From contig JAUMVK010000013.1 in the NCBI GenBank assembly GCA_030530205.1, positions 1-64,000 on the forward strand: a DNA stretch of 64,000 nt. Direction: 5' to 3'. The stretch comes from RGIG3701 sp030530205. GTDB taxonomy: Bacteria; Planctomycetota; Planctomycetia; Pirellulales; Thermoguttaceae. Position 1 is the stretch's first letter. The number at the start of each line of letters is the position of its first letter. The position numbers and the translations under genes were made by a program. Below, one piece after another: positions 16,462 to 25,366 of this stretch. A model generated the notes under the pieces. The model saw only the letters and a program-made list of their open reading frames with translations, searched no databases and was not told where the DNA came from.

Positions 16462-18516
16462 TCAGAACCACCGGAACAGGATCTTCTGCTGGATGAACGC
16501 GATCAGGTCGTAGAACCACACGTAGCCGATGGAACGTTCGCCGCAGTAAATCTTGCCTGTGACGCTCGCCCCCATGTTCGGGTTGGGAACCTGGGATTTG
16601 TCGAACGCGACACGGACCAGGACCGTGTTTCCCATCTCTTCTCGGACTTCGGCGGTTTTATGGATTTCGACGATTCGCCCTTTGATTTTTTTATCGGGCT
16701 GTGAGGCCAGAATGAATGTAACGCGTAAATCGCCATCAGGGAATTCTTTGACCAGGTTTTTCTGCGCTTCCCGAACCAGTCCGATCCGGTTTTCAGGCAT
16801 ATAGAGCTCCACTTCCCAGTCCCCTGTCGGGTCTGCGACTTCCATGAGGACCTGGCCGCGCTGGACCGGGCGGTTTTCGAGTTTCTCTTTCACGTCAAAC
16901 GTTACGACTATGCCGGCGATCTGACTTTTTACGACCAGGTCCTGCTGTTTCTGCTGCAGGAGGGCCATTTCCCGGGCATAATAGTCGAGCTGGACCGAAA
17001 GTTCCTGAATCTCGCCTGCCAGCCGGCTTTGCTCCATTTTGTCCGTAGTCTTGCGCAGGAGCGCGGTTTTGCTGGAGCGTTCCGACGCGGTTCGCACCAT
17101 GTCACCTTTGAGTTTCGTGACCTGGGCCTCAAAATCGATGTTCCGAAGGGTCGCGAGCGGTGTACCGGGCTGAACGATCGAGCCGTGGGAGACTTCGACC
17201 GAGGTGATGTCACCGTCCATTTGGGCGAAAATCTCGGCGCGGTTTACCGGCAGGAGTTTCCCGTCCGATTCCACTTCAAACTTGTATGGGAAAACGAAGC
17301 AGCCGACTAAAAGAGCCGCGAGCAGGAGTACGACCAGGATCGTTTTGGGAAGAGTACGCGCTTTCACGACCCAAGACCAGCGGCCGATCGCACGCCAGAG
17401 GGGCATGAGGAACAGACTGTTATGTTCCAGCGAGTTGGCCAAAGCGACGCATGCGTGCTTTTCCACCAAATCAACCCTCTGACGGAGCGTGCTTTGCAGA
17501 GCGCTGTTCTCGATCTGCTCCACGATCAGCGCACCGATCGGTTTCTTTTTGTTGTCCTGGCGCTTTTTGAAGTCTTCTTTGTCCTCTTCCCGAAGTGGTT
17601 CAATGAGTGGGATCACCACCACCGCCTTACTGTGAGACTCATCGACGTAGGCGTCCACGATTTTCTCGACCTGGGGCGCAAGGTTCGTCGTGTCGCCTGA
17701 GTACCAGAGCGGTTCCTCAACCGAAACGACGGAGGTCGCCAGCTTGTTCAGGAGCCGAATCATATTGGAGCGTTTATCGAAAAGGTCCTGGCCACTGACC
17801 GCTTCCACTTTGCATTTGGAACCGCGGCGAATGGCGACGCTAACGCGGTCACACTCGATCAGGCGTCGGCCCTCATTGGCGATCGTGTAGGCGGTCTGGT
17901 AGGGGTCGAGCGACTCGTGGATCGTTTTGACGAATTCTTCCACCCGGTTCCAGAGAAGCTGACGGTCGGCCAGATTTTTCAGTTGACCGGTACGCAGGAA
18001 TTCGACGGCCAGATCACCCATCTGACGCAGGAAACGTCTGTAGCCGCCCAGCGTGTTTTCGGTGACCTCAGGGCGTTGGAAGATTTCGACCAGCCCGACC
18101 GTTTCGACTTCCGTAATGAGCGGTTGGAGCAGAACGATGCACCCCGTTGGGTTTCCGGTCATACCGTTTTCTTCTTCTGACGACGTATAAGGCGCGGTAG
18201 AAAGACCTTCCGGATGCTTCAGAGATTTGTAGAGGAGGCGGGAGTGCTCGGTCATTTTGTCTTTTTCGAGTTCAGTCAGGCCGGTCTCACGAATATTGAC
18301 CTGACACTGAAGAGCGAGCGTTCCCGTTTCACCGACTTTCCAAACTACACCACCGACGGCCGCCACTGCCGCGACGACCCGCTGGAGAAACTGGGCGTAA
18401 AACTCCGCCTCAGGCATATCACTGCGAGAAAGCTCCGTGATTTCGCCGACCAGTTCCTTAATATGCTGTTTGGTCTTCTCGACCATATCGGGGGTGAATG
18501 ACTGCTGTGCTGACAT
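16462..18516 (-). CDS. GAF-domain protein fused to a membrane-anchored HlyD adaptor
   Basis: 684 residues. The first 380 are cytoplasmic and contain one or two GAF-like regions (about 40-165 and 190-360, with SLDPYQTAYTIANEGRRLIECDRVSVA as the clearest match, read in parts). A single membrane span follows (about 389-410), then an HlyD adaptor (GKLLPVNRAEIFAQMDGDIT, a coiled coil at about 460-520 and a barrel). This layout suggests that a small molecule or redox signal sensed in the cytoplasm is passed to an export assembly. It is the first gene of the cluster and has a good promoter 45 bases upstream. Confidence 0.83.
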   Translation of the reverse strand: MSAQQSFTPDMVEKTKQHIKELVGEITELSRSDMPEAEFYAQFLQRVVAAVAAVGGVVWKVGETGTLALQCQVNIRETGLTELEKDKMTEHSRLLYKSLKHPEGLSTAPYTSSEEENGMTGNPTGCIVLLQPLITEVETVGLVEIFQRPEVTENTLGGYRRFLRQMGDLAVEFLRTGQLKNLADRQLLWNRVEEFVKTIHESLDPYQTAYTIANEGRRLIECDRVSVAIRRGSKCKVEAVSGQDLFDKRSNMIRLLNKLATSVVSVEEPLWYSGDTTNLAPQVEKIVDAYVDESHSKAVVVIPLIEPLREEDKEDFKKRQDNKKKPIGALIVEQIENSALQSTLRQRVDLVEKHACVALANSLEHNSLFLMPLWRAIGRWSWVVKARTLPKTILVVLLLAALLVGCFVFPYKFEVESDGKLLPVNRAEIFAQMDGDITSVEVSHGSIVQPGTPLATLRNIDFEAQVTKLKGDMVRTASERSSKTALLRKTTDKMEQSRLAGEIQELSVQLDYYAREMALLQQKQQDLVVKSQIAGIVVTFDVKEKLENRPVQRGQVLMEVADPTGDWEVELYMPENRIGLVREAQKNLVKEFPDGDLRVTFILASQPDKKIKGRIVEIHKTAEVREEMGNTVLVRVAFDKSQVPNPNMGASVTGKIYCGERSIGYVWFYDLIAFIQQKILFRWF

Positions 18517-18561
18517 TTCGATCCTGATTTGATGATTGAGTGTTTACAAAATTCCTGCCGG

Positions 18562-18590
18562 ATTTTACCATATTTTACGAAGTATTACAA
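18562..18590 (-). promoter_or_regulatory. Promoter of the GAF-HlyD/HlyD/M50 cluster
   Basis: On the minus strand: -35 TTGTAA (18585-18590), 17-base spacer, -10 TAAAAT (18562-18567), about 45 bases before the first gene's ATG. Confidence 0.65.
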
Positions 18591-18695
18591 GAGAATGAAC
18601 GGTAAAATAGAGAAAATTTTCCGGATTTTTCAAGTTTTTCAGAAAAAAGAGACTCGAGAGGGTAAACACCACATCCGTCCCGCTTCAACACGGGA

Positions 18696-18853
18696 TTTAA
18701 ACACGGATTTCCACGGATTAGAGGGATTAAAAGGATTCCTCACTGAGAGAGACCGGAAGCGCCTCTTTCCGCATCTCCATGTGAGATGAAAAGTGGTTAA
18801 AAATCCTTGGAAATCTTTTTAATCCATCTAATCTGTGGAAATCCGTGTTTAAA
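18696..18853. repeat. R3 inverted repeat element, copy 2
   Basis: Arms TTTAAACACGGATTTCCACG and its inverse lie at the two ends. The centre includes CCGCATCTCC/GTGAG sequence resembling element R8 at 44538. With the promoter above it explains most of the 374-base gap 18517-18891. Confidence 0.85.
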
Positions 18854-18891
18854 TGAAATTCGGAGGCGGAGCGAGTTTGGAGGCACGCCAA

Positions 18892-20664
18892 TCAGTAGGC
18901 GAGGTAATAAAAGTACTCGAACTCGAGCGTTTTCTTCTCGCCAGGCTGAAGCGGAAGTTCCCAGCGAATTTCATTTTGGCGATTCAGTGCGTTGAGATTC
19001 TGGTTGGCGAGCTGAGCGACCTTGGCGCCTTCGACCGGGTTTTCCATCTCGCCCGAAAACTGCTTTTTGACCACCGCTTTGATCGGTTCCGCGCGGCGGT
19101 TGGCGATCGTCAGCTCGACCGCAACGGTGATGCGGCGGCAGCGTACGCCCATGTAGTGGAGCTCGTCGGTGCGGCCCACTTCCTTTTCATCGGCCTTGAC
19201 GCTGACACTGAGCGATTTCGTGATGGGGATCGTGGTCCTTTCTCCCGCGGAGGTCCAGTAACTCGTGCTCTGGCCGAGGAACTGCTTTTCGGTCACGATC
19301 GCGGCCGGGCCGGTCGTCATGGGGAAGTCGAACGGATTGATGAACTGAATGGAATCCCACGGCGTGTTGAGATTTTGCTGATCGCCGCGGGGGTGGCCGT
19401 TTTCGTCGCGCGTGTTGGAAACCGTCCACTCGACGATGCGTTCAAACTCGGCTTCCTTTTTGCCATTGGAAAGAGCCAAAACCTCCTCTTTGTTCATGGA
19501 GCGCACGCCGATCGCGTGGTAGTAAATGTCCGGGCCGTCACCCGACGCGGCGACTGAGCCGGAGGGGAAGTCGTTTGAATCATCATCCGGCATCCGGGAG
19601 TTCATGACCATCTGGGACATCATACTCCCGCGGTCGCCCGACTCCGGCCGGAGCATCTGGTTGAAAAAGGCCGAAAGATTCGCTTTGTTTGAGATTGGCG
19701 AAATGACGTTTTCGCACCCGATTTTGGGGTAGCCGCTGATCAGGCTGACTTCCGCGTCCCGAAAATCCCGCCACTGGTTGACGAGCGTCGCGGTCTGCTC
19801 GATCGTCATCGTTCCGCGGTTGGATTTTTCGTCCGGAAGCTGAATTTTGTAGGCCGGCGCCCACGCGATCCCTTTGGTCAGGTACGAGACGCTGATTTTG
19901 GCCGGTTTGTCCGTTCGGACGTTAAAAAGGAGCGTCGGGCGCGTCCGGGTGACTGTCCCGATCTGGCCTTCCACGTCGATGCGGGCGATGGAGGATTGCT
20001 GCAAAACCGTCTGGCCGGTTTCCGTATTCAGGACCAAAATCGGGCCGGAGGCGTTGGGCGTTTCAAATGGATCCCGCCTGCTGGAATAATAGGCCGACGC
20101 GTACTGCAGGTAATAGCGGGAAGTGGCGTCGGACGCGGACGGCGGCGGGAGCGTATGAGAGGCCGATGGATCCACCGCGGCGACCATTCCGTCCACGGGC
20201 GGGAGATTCGCGTTGGTGAAATAGACGCGGACTTTCTTGCCGGTCAGGTCTTTCTGGTAGTTCAGATCGTTTACTGCGCCGACCGACTCCTCGCACGGAC
20301 GCTGGGTCAAAACCGCTTCCACGTTGGCGGTGGACTGAATGAAAAACGTGCCGTGGATCGCGTAGGGGACGGCGTCAAGAGCGTACCGTCCACTTTGGGG
20401 GGCGACGAACTCTTCACGGATCAGCGCAACGCCGTTTTTGAACATACTTACGGATTGGATCTGGCTGACGACCGGGTCTTCTGCAGGAGTGACCACTGCT
20501 GGTTTCGCAGCGGCATTCACTTGAGGGACCGTGCGAGTAGTGAATCGCTGCGCCTGAGCAGCAGAAGCGGTCAAAAGGAGACTCAATCCCCAAACGGCTC
20601 CAGCCACGAAGGATTTCATGTTCGCAACATTTACCCGTTTGAGTGCTTTGATACACTGCGGCAT
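18892..20664 (-). CDS. Secreted DUF4139-like protein
   Basis: 590 residues. The ATG at 20664 has a near-perfect AAGGAGG seven bases upstream, so it is preferred over the internal Met 16 even though it gives a long signal-peptide n-region (cleavage about 38, AQA). VSYLTKGIAWAPAYKIQL followed by an EQTATLVNQWRDFRDAEVSL region (about 255-300) matches the DUF4139 beta-sandwich seen in mucoidy-inhibitor-A-like proteins. The C-terminus is a second beta domain (ELPLQPGEKKTLEFEYFYYL). It lies 53 bases after the PPIase gene and is probably co-transcribed with it. Function unknown; an envelope role is likely. Confidence 0.72.
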   Translation of the reverse strand: MPQCIKALKRVNVANMKSFVAGAVWGLSLLLTASAAQAQRFTTRTVPQVNAAAKPAVVTPAEDPVVSQIQSVSMFKNGVALIREEFVAPQSGRYALDAVPYAIHGTFFIQSTANVEAVLTQRPCEESVGAVNDLNYQKDLTGKKVRVYFTNANLPPVDGMVAAVDPSASHTLPPPSASDATSRYYLQYASAYYSSRRDPFETPNASGPILVLNTETGQTVLQQSSIARIDVEGQIGTVTRTRPTLLFNVRTDKPAKISVSYLTKGIAWAPAYKIQLPDEKSNRGTMTIEQTATLVNQWRDFRDAEVSLISGYPKIGCENVISPISNKANLSAFFNQMLRPESGDRGSMMSQMVMNSRMPDDDSNDFPSGSVAASGDGPDIYYHAIGVRSMNKEEVLALSNGKKEAEFERIVEWTVSNTRDENGHPRGDQQNLNTPWDSIQFINPFDFPMTTGPAAIVTEKQFLGQSTSYWTSAGERTTIPITKSLSVSVKADEKEVGRTDELHYMGVRCRRITVAVELTIANRRAEPIKAVVKKQFSGEMENPVEGAKVAQLANQNLNALNRQNEIRWELPLQPGEKKTLEFEYFYYLAY

Positions 20665-20717
20665 AATTCATCCTCCTTACTGTTATGGGTGGTAATGAAT
20701 TGAAATTGGGTTTTCCC

Positions 20718-22526
20718 TTAATTCTTTATCTGGCCGGTGGGAGCGACTTCCTGGAGGGAGGTTTTCGGATTTGCGGCATTCTGGGCGTCTTTGGAGCTTT
20801 TCACGGTTCCTTCGAGGTAGTTCTCGATCGAGGCGCGGTCCTGAATTTCCTCGAATACTTCCGCAACGGCGAGTTGCATTTTCTTGAATTCCACGTCTTT
20901 GCGGATCAACTCTTTCGCTTCGTCGAACGTGATACCAATCGGCTCGGTGAAACCTGTGCATAGCAGAATGATGCAGACGTTCTCGACCTGAATAATGCCC
21001 GATAGTTCGCCTTCTTTGAGGTTGAAAGCGGCTTCTTCGAGTTCGGGCTGGCCGCTGAATCTCGCGATGGGCGGGACTTCACCGCCATTTTCTCGGCTGC
21101 TGGCCTCGATAGAGTACTGACGGGCGAGCTGGGCAAATTCTTCCTCCGTGCCAGCTTTACGGGCTTTTTCCCAAACACGTTGAGCCGTCCGCATATCGTT
21201 CAGGACGATGGCGCGCACCCGGACCTTCTTGCCGTAGTTGGCCTGGTAGCTGTTTTGGAGGTCCTCATTCGTGACTTCAAAACGGCCCGCAGCGAGTTTT
21301 TCCAGTGCGACGGAAGGCCAAATCGCGTCGCGAATGTAGCGTTCTTCGGTGACTCCGAACTTTTGGCAGACTGTTTTGAGCCAGCCTTGCACATTGGGTT
21401 TGCCGTCTTTTCCGACGGGGAAACTGACTTCAGCTTCCGAGGCCATTTTGGCTTGCAGGTCGGCGTCTGTGATGGTGATTTTACGTTTTTTGAGTTCCTG
21501 CTCGATGAGCGTACGGTTGATCACGCCGGTCAACACTTCCTTACCGAACAGGGAGAGGCATTCATTTCCAAGGACCTGTGTACTGATTACACGACCGTCA
21601 ACCACGGCAGCGACACCGGGACGGCGGTCCATCTTCGCTTTGTCACCGTAGATGATTTCAATTTTGGCCTTTTCAAAGAGTTTTTTCATGTATTCCTGAC
21701 CAATGTCGCGCTGTTTCTTCTGGGAAACGAGGGCGGTCAGCTCATCTTTTACGTCTTCCAGTTTCGCGTTGGCGGGGATCAACTGCTCACAAAGCAGAAT
21801 GACGAACTGATCCCCGATCGGAACGGGCTGGCTTAAATCTCCGGGTTTCATCGAGAAAATGACATTTTCGACTGCTTTGTCGTTTGTGTGACGGCGGAGC
21901 GGGGGAACCACGCCTCCGAGGGCTGCGGTGTAACTGTCGGTCGAATATTTCTGCGCCAGAGCCGCGAACTGGCTCGGGTCTTTTTCGATCTCGGCACGGA
22001 TTTTATCGGCTTCTTCTTTTGTTTTGACAGAGATCATACGGACTTTCACCGCCGGGCCGTACGTGCGGTCGTATTCGATTTGCAGATCAGCGTCGGTAAC
22101 ATTCACGGCTTTGCCGGCGAGTTTTTTGACGGCGAGCTGCGGACGAATGATTTCATCAACGTACATTTTGGGGGTAATACCACGTTCTTCCTCGATCATT
22201 TTGAGGTACTGCTCTTTCGGAATCGAGAATTTTTTTGCCGTCGCGTCGATTTCAGCAAGGATCTCTTCCTCAGTGACCACAACGTTCGCGGCTGTGCAGG
22301 CGTTTTCAATGACCATCCGGTTCACGAGTGAAACGAGTACCTGCTCCGCATGGTCTTCCAGAGCGGCGTCAATGACCTTCTGACGGCTGATCTCCTGATT
22401 GTTTACGTTCGCCAGCACCTGCAAAACCGTACGTCCCGGCGCTGCGCTAGGAGCGTTTTGAGCCTGAACGAAACTGGAAAGGATGAGTCCAAGGGAAAGA
22501 ACTGCGAAGAAAATGGAACGAAACAT
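20718..22526 (-). CDS. Secreted parvulin-type peptidyl-prolyl isomerase with duplicated SurA-like units
   Basis: 602 residues from the ATG at 22526, which has CAGGAG eight bases upstream. After a signal peptide (about 1-23) there are two copies of a SurA-N-like helical part plus a PpiC rotamase part. First: NVNNQEISRQKVIDAAL, then a rotamase at about 155-255. Second: VVDGRVISTQVLGNECL, then a rotamase at about 440-545 with ENGGEVPPIARF. The protein resembles two parvulin chaperones in tandem and should help fold exported proteins. It has a strong promoter and is probably co-transcribed with the DUF4139-like gene. Confidence 0.85.
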   Translation of the reverse strand: MFRSIFFAVLSLGLILSSFVQAQNAPSAAPGRTVLQVLANVNNQEISRQKVIDAALEDHAEQVLVSLVNRMVIENACTAANVVVTEEEILAEIDATAKKFSIPKEQYLKMIEEERGITPKMYVDEIIRPQLAVKKLAGKAVNVTDADLQIEYDRTYGPAVKVRMISVKTKEEADKIRAEIEKDPSQFAALAQKYSTDSYTAALGGVVPPLRRHTNDKAVENVIFSMKPGDLSQPVPIGDQFVILLCEQLIPANAKLEDVKDELTALVSQKKQRDIGQEYMKKLFEKAKIEIIYGDKAKMDRRPGVAAVVDGRVISTQVLGNECLSLFGKEVLTGVINRTLIEQELKKRKITITDADLQAKMASEAEVSFPVGKDGKPNVQGWLKTVCQKFGVTEERYIRDAIWPSVALEKLAAGRFEVTNEDLQNSYQANYGKKVRVRAIVLNDMRTAQRVWEKARKAGTEEEFAQLARQYSIEASSRENGGEVPPIARFSGQPELEEAAFNLKEGELSGIIQVENVCIILLCTGFTEPIGITFDEAKELIRKDVEFKKMQLAVAEVFEEIQDRASIENYLEGTVKSSKDAQNAANPKTSLQEVAPTGQIKN

Positions 22527-22571
22527 AAAAAACTCCTGAGTAAAATGAAGGTGAAAATCCAATTAGCGGGA

Positions 22572-22600
22572 AGTATAACATCTTTTAAAAGAAAAAGCAA
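22572..22600 (-). promoter_or_regulatory. Promoter of the PPIase gene
   Basis: Minus strand: -35 TTGCTT (22595-22600), 17-base spacer, -10 TATACT (22572-22577). The same TTGCTT -35 occurs at the GspE-like gene (56368). Confidence 0.75.
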
Positions 22601-22638
22601 GAGGAATTTCAGAAGGGATAGTGGAGGGTGGAGTTGGG

Positions 22639-22656
22639 AAAAGCCTTCGGCTTTTT
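22639..22656. terminator. Short bidirectional terminator-like hairpin
   Basis: AAAAGCC-TTC-GGCTTTT with T-runs on either strand. It is positioned to end transcription of the DUF4855 gene before the PPIase promoter. Confidence 0.45.
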
Positions 22657-22663
22657 ATGGATT

Positions 22664-22797
22664 AAAGCCGCACCTGAAAGAGGGGCTGGCTCGCGAAGCG
22701 AGACTGGGGGGTTCCGAAAATGGTGAGAAACCGCCCCACTTCCTGAACCCCTCCACCCCCGTCGGCGGTTCCCCTCCCTTTCAGGGGAGGCTTTTGA
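22664..22797. repeat. R2 palindromic element, copy 2
   Basis: Carries the R2 blocks GGCTCGCGAAGCGAGACTGG and CCCTCC...GGGGAGGCTTTT, ending six bases before the stop codon of the DUF4855 gene. Confidence 0.75.
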
Positions 22798-22802
22798 GCG
22801 TT

Positions 22803-25121
22803 TTAATCCACCAAAACCTCCGTCACGAACGCCCAGCCAAAGGGTTTCACCTGAATCTCGACGAACCGGGCCATCTGTCCTTCCGGAGCGGAAACCGAAA
22901 CCGGAATGTTCAACAAAACGGGACGCTTTTGTCTTTCCGGGAGTTGGGCCACAATGGGGTCCGACCAGTTTTCGCCGTCCGCCGAGAACCGGACGCTCAT
23001 CCCGCTCGTGAGCCAGATCCCGGCCGTGCCGCCGTCCAGGATCATCGCCGTGACTTTTTTGACCGGCTGGTTTTGCTCCAGGTCAATGCAGATTTTCAGG
23101 TTTTCTTTTCCGCTCATTCCTACGCATTGACGCGCATAATTTGTGGAGGTCTGACCATCAGTCAGCATCTGCCCGTCATCCTGGTATGGGCGATCTTTCG
23201 TTCCGCCGCGCTGCTGCGTTGAGAGACGGTAGAGTATTTTTTCGGTCGGAAGTATTTTTCCATCCCGCAGAAACTGAATCTCCGAAAGGAAAAGCCAGCC
23301 GTTCTGAACGACGAACAGACTGAGGGACCGCGCGGAGATCTTTTCAAAGTGGGCCTCAAACCGCTTCTTTTCCGGGTTGAATTCAAAACCGTTCAGCGTC
23401 GAAATTCCTTTGGGGGCCAGGCCGAAACCGGCCTTTTGAGGGATCCCGTCTTCCAGAGAGTAAATGGCCGAAACCGTCGCGGGCCAGTGAATTCCGGCAT
23501 CGGGACCTTCCATCGTGCAGACCCGGATCTCATCGAATTCCAGCGTTTCTCCGAAGGAGAAATCGATCCTTGCCGGGGACGTGCCGAACCAGCCGACGTT
23601 TTCGCTCCACTTGGTACTCACCACGCCGTCCAGAAGCTGGCGGCCCGTTTCGTCGGGGTAGGTGATGGCGTCTTCCGTCCGCGTGTTGGTCGTGTACGGT
23701 TTGCGGAAGCACTTCGAGAAAAGTTTCACCGGCGCTTTCAGGTCGGGCATGAGTTCCGTCACGGTCCCCAGCGGGCTTTTGCCGGGCTTAGGGGTGAAGG
23801 TCAGACGGATCTCGCGCGTTTTTTGGGTGCCGGGGAAGTTCAGCGTAATATTCTGGTGCGTCCCGTTCATCGGATTGGGACCCGTATGCAAAAGCCACGC
23901 GAGCGGTTCCCACGGCGCGCCGGCGTCAGAGCGGCCCTCCGCCTGGACCAGCCCTTCAAAACCGTTTTCCGGGTCTTCTTCCAGAAAAACGTCGAAAAGC
24001 TGCACCGCCTGCGGCTCGTTCAGCGTGTAAACGAATTGGGTCGCACCGTTTTTCAGCTCCTTCCGGCTCCACGTTCCGGGCTTCGGAAGGCTTACCGGTT
24101 TCCCCGCCACGTAATCCATCCAGAGAGCGTACAGCTCGCGGCACTCCGCGTTTTCGCTCGTCGGCCAGTAGAAATCGGTCCCGAAATAGACCGCGCTTAC
24201 GGCCTTCTGGAAGCCGGTCTGCGTCCCGGTTTCGAGTGACTGGCGGTAGATGTCCCACCAGACCGGTTCGCGTCCCGTGTTGATTTCCAGCTCGATCCCG
24301 AAGTGGTGTTTTCGGGCAAAATCCGCCGCCTGAACGAGCCGATTTCGGCGCGTGCCGGAACCGTCGGGGCGCGTGTTGAACGTCCAGTTGCTCTGAAGGA
24401 TCACGACGTCGAAACCGACGTCGTACGCAGATTCCAGGCCGCTCGCGTTATAGTACGGGATCCAGAACGTGCGGAACCCCTCGTCGTGGATCACGCGATT
24501 GTACTGGATGAACTCTTCGCGATTCCGTTCGCCCATCCCTTCGGTCATCATGTAAAAGCCCTCGAGTTTCAGCTCCGGGAAACGTTTCATCTCGGTTTTT
24601 ACGGTATTGATGTACCAGCGCAGAACCGCGTCGCGTCCCGCTTCGGTGGAAAGGTCTTCTGACTTTCCGTCCCCGTTCACGTCCCCAAAATCGAGGACCT
24701 TCTGGTTGAGCCAGGGGATCGCAAACCAGAGCTTGATCGGCGCGTCGGCGTTGAGTTTCCCCACGGCTTTCAGTTCCCGGACCGCTTTCGCAAGCTGAGG
24801 AACGTTGATCTCGGCGCTGTGGAAGTACGCGTCCAAAATCGTGTTCCAGTCGGTCAGAAGTGTTTCATCAAGCGCCGTCTGCTTCCCGTTTACCGTGAAG
24901 TAAAGGAAGAGGAACGAGTCGAAACCGGCCTGGTCAGTCGGCGCGTCGGCCTCGTATTTCACGAGCAGCCGCTTGAAGTACTCGGCGTTTGTGAGGTTTG
25001 CGTTCGAATGGTAAATCAGAGCGCAGTTTCGGAAACCGGCCTCCTCGGGGGTCATGTAATCAGCGAAAACGGCGAGTGAGCCAAAAAAGGCCAGAAGAAA
25101 AACGGGAAGGATTATTTTCAT
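22803..25121 (-). CDS. Secreted DUF4855-type protein with C-terminal discoidin-like regions
   Basis: 772 residues from ATG 25121 with a signal peptide (cleavage about 21, VFA). The frame stays open into the repeats upstream, but that stretch looks like translated repeat DNA. Residues about 25-420 match the DUF4855 pattern: MTPEEAGFRNCALIYHSN near the start, WFAIPWLNQKV, EGFYMMTEGM, then FWIPYYNASGLESAYDVGFD. This part is TIM-barrel-like. The last 250 residues contain two beta-sandwich regions (one around FDEIRVCTMEG) that look like F5/8-type carbohydrate-binding modules. Likely an extracellular polysaccharide-acting or -binding protein. It may be co-transcribed with the deacetylase and glycosyltransferase upstream. 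Confidence 0.75.
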   Translation of the reverse strand: MKIILPVFLLAFFGSLAVFADYMTPEEAGFRNCALIYHSNANLTNAEYFKRLLVKYEADAPTDQAGFDSFLFLYFTVNGKQTALDETLLTDWNTILDAYFHSAEINVPQLAKAVRELKAVGKLNADAPIKLWFAIPWLNQKVLDFGDVNGDGKSEDLSTEAGRDAVLRWYINTVKTEMKRFPELKLEGFYMMTEGMGERNREEFIQYNRVIHDEGFRTFWIPYYNASGLESAYDVGFDVVILQSNWTFNTRPDGSGTRRNRLVQAADFARKHHFGIELEINTGREPVWWDIYRQSLETGTQTGFQKAVSAVYFGTDFYWPTSENAECRELYALWMDYVAGKPVSLPKPGTWSRKELKNGATQFVYTLNEPQAVQLFDVFLEEDPENGFEGLVQAEGRSDAGAPWEPLAWLLHTGPNPMNGTHQNITLNFPGTQKTREIRLTFTPKPGKSPLGTVTELMPDLKAPVKLFSKCFRKPYTTNTRTEDAITYPDETGRQLLDGVVSTKWSENVGWFGTSPARIDFSFGETLEFDEIRVCTMEGPDAGIHWPATVSAIYSLEDGIPQKAGFGLAPKGISTLNGFEFNPEKKRFEAHFEKISARSLSLFVVQNGWLFLSEIQFLRDGKILPTEKILYRLSTQQRGGTKDRPYQDDGQMLTDGQTSTNYARQCVGMSGKENLKICIDLEQNQPVKKVTAMILDGGTAGIWLTSGMSVRFSADGENWSDPIVAQLPERQKRPVLLNIPVSVSAPEGQMARFVEIQVKPFGWAFVTEVLVD

Positions 25122-25190
25122 GATCAGGCGGGTGGGGAAAATCCCCGAAAAAAGGTGAAGGTGAGCCGCTAAAACGTTTCCTTGGGGTAA

Positions 25191-25272
25191 TTTACGGGGA
25201 CGACGCTTCCAGCGTCTTTTAAAGGTCCCTCGCTGAGGCGGCTGGCTCAAAAGCGAGATTGGGGGAGTTTTG
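25191..25272. repeat. R1 hairpin followed by a short R2 copy
   Basis: TTTACGGGGACGACGCTTCC at 25191 is a one-sided R1 copy (the 3' arm is shortened to AGCGTC). At 25222 a truncated R2 copy begins (GGTCCCTC, then GCGAGATTGGGGGAGTTT). Both precede the DUF4855 gene on the minus strand. Confidence 0.65.
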
Positions 25273-25340
25273 TGAATACACCGAGCAAATCCCTTCGACG
25301 CGTAATTCCGGCCTTCGGCCTCCATTTACCGCCTTCCAAA

Positions 25341-25362
25341 AAAACGCTGGAAGCGTCGCCCG
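25341..25362. repeat. R1 half-copy at the end of the deacetylase gene
   Basis: AAACGCTGGAAGCGTCGCCCG is an inverted R1 copy lying four bases beyond the stop codon of the YdjC-type gene. Confidence 0.6.
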
Positions 25363-25366
25363 GCAT

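Noticed and set aside
25122..25325. N-terminal extension of the DUF4855 protein
   Set aside because: The extra 68 codons read through R1 and R2 repeat DNA and would bury the signal peptide that starts at 25121.
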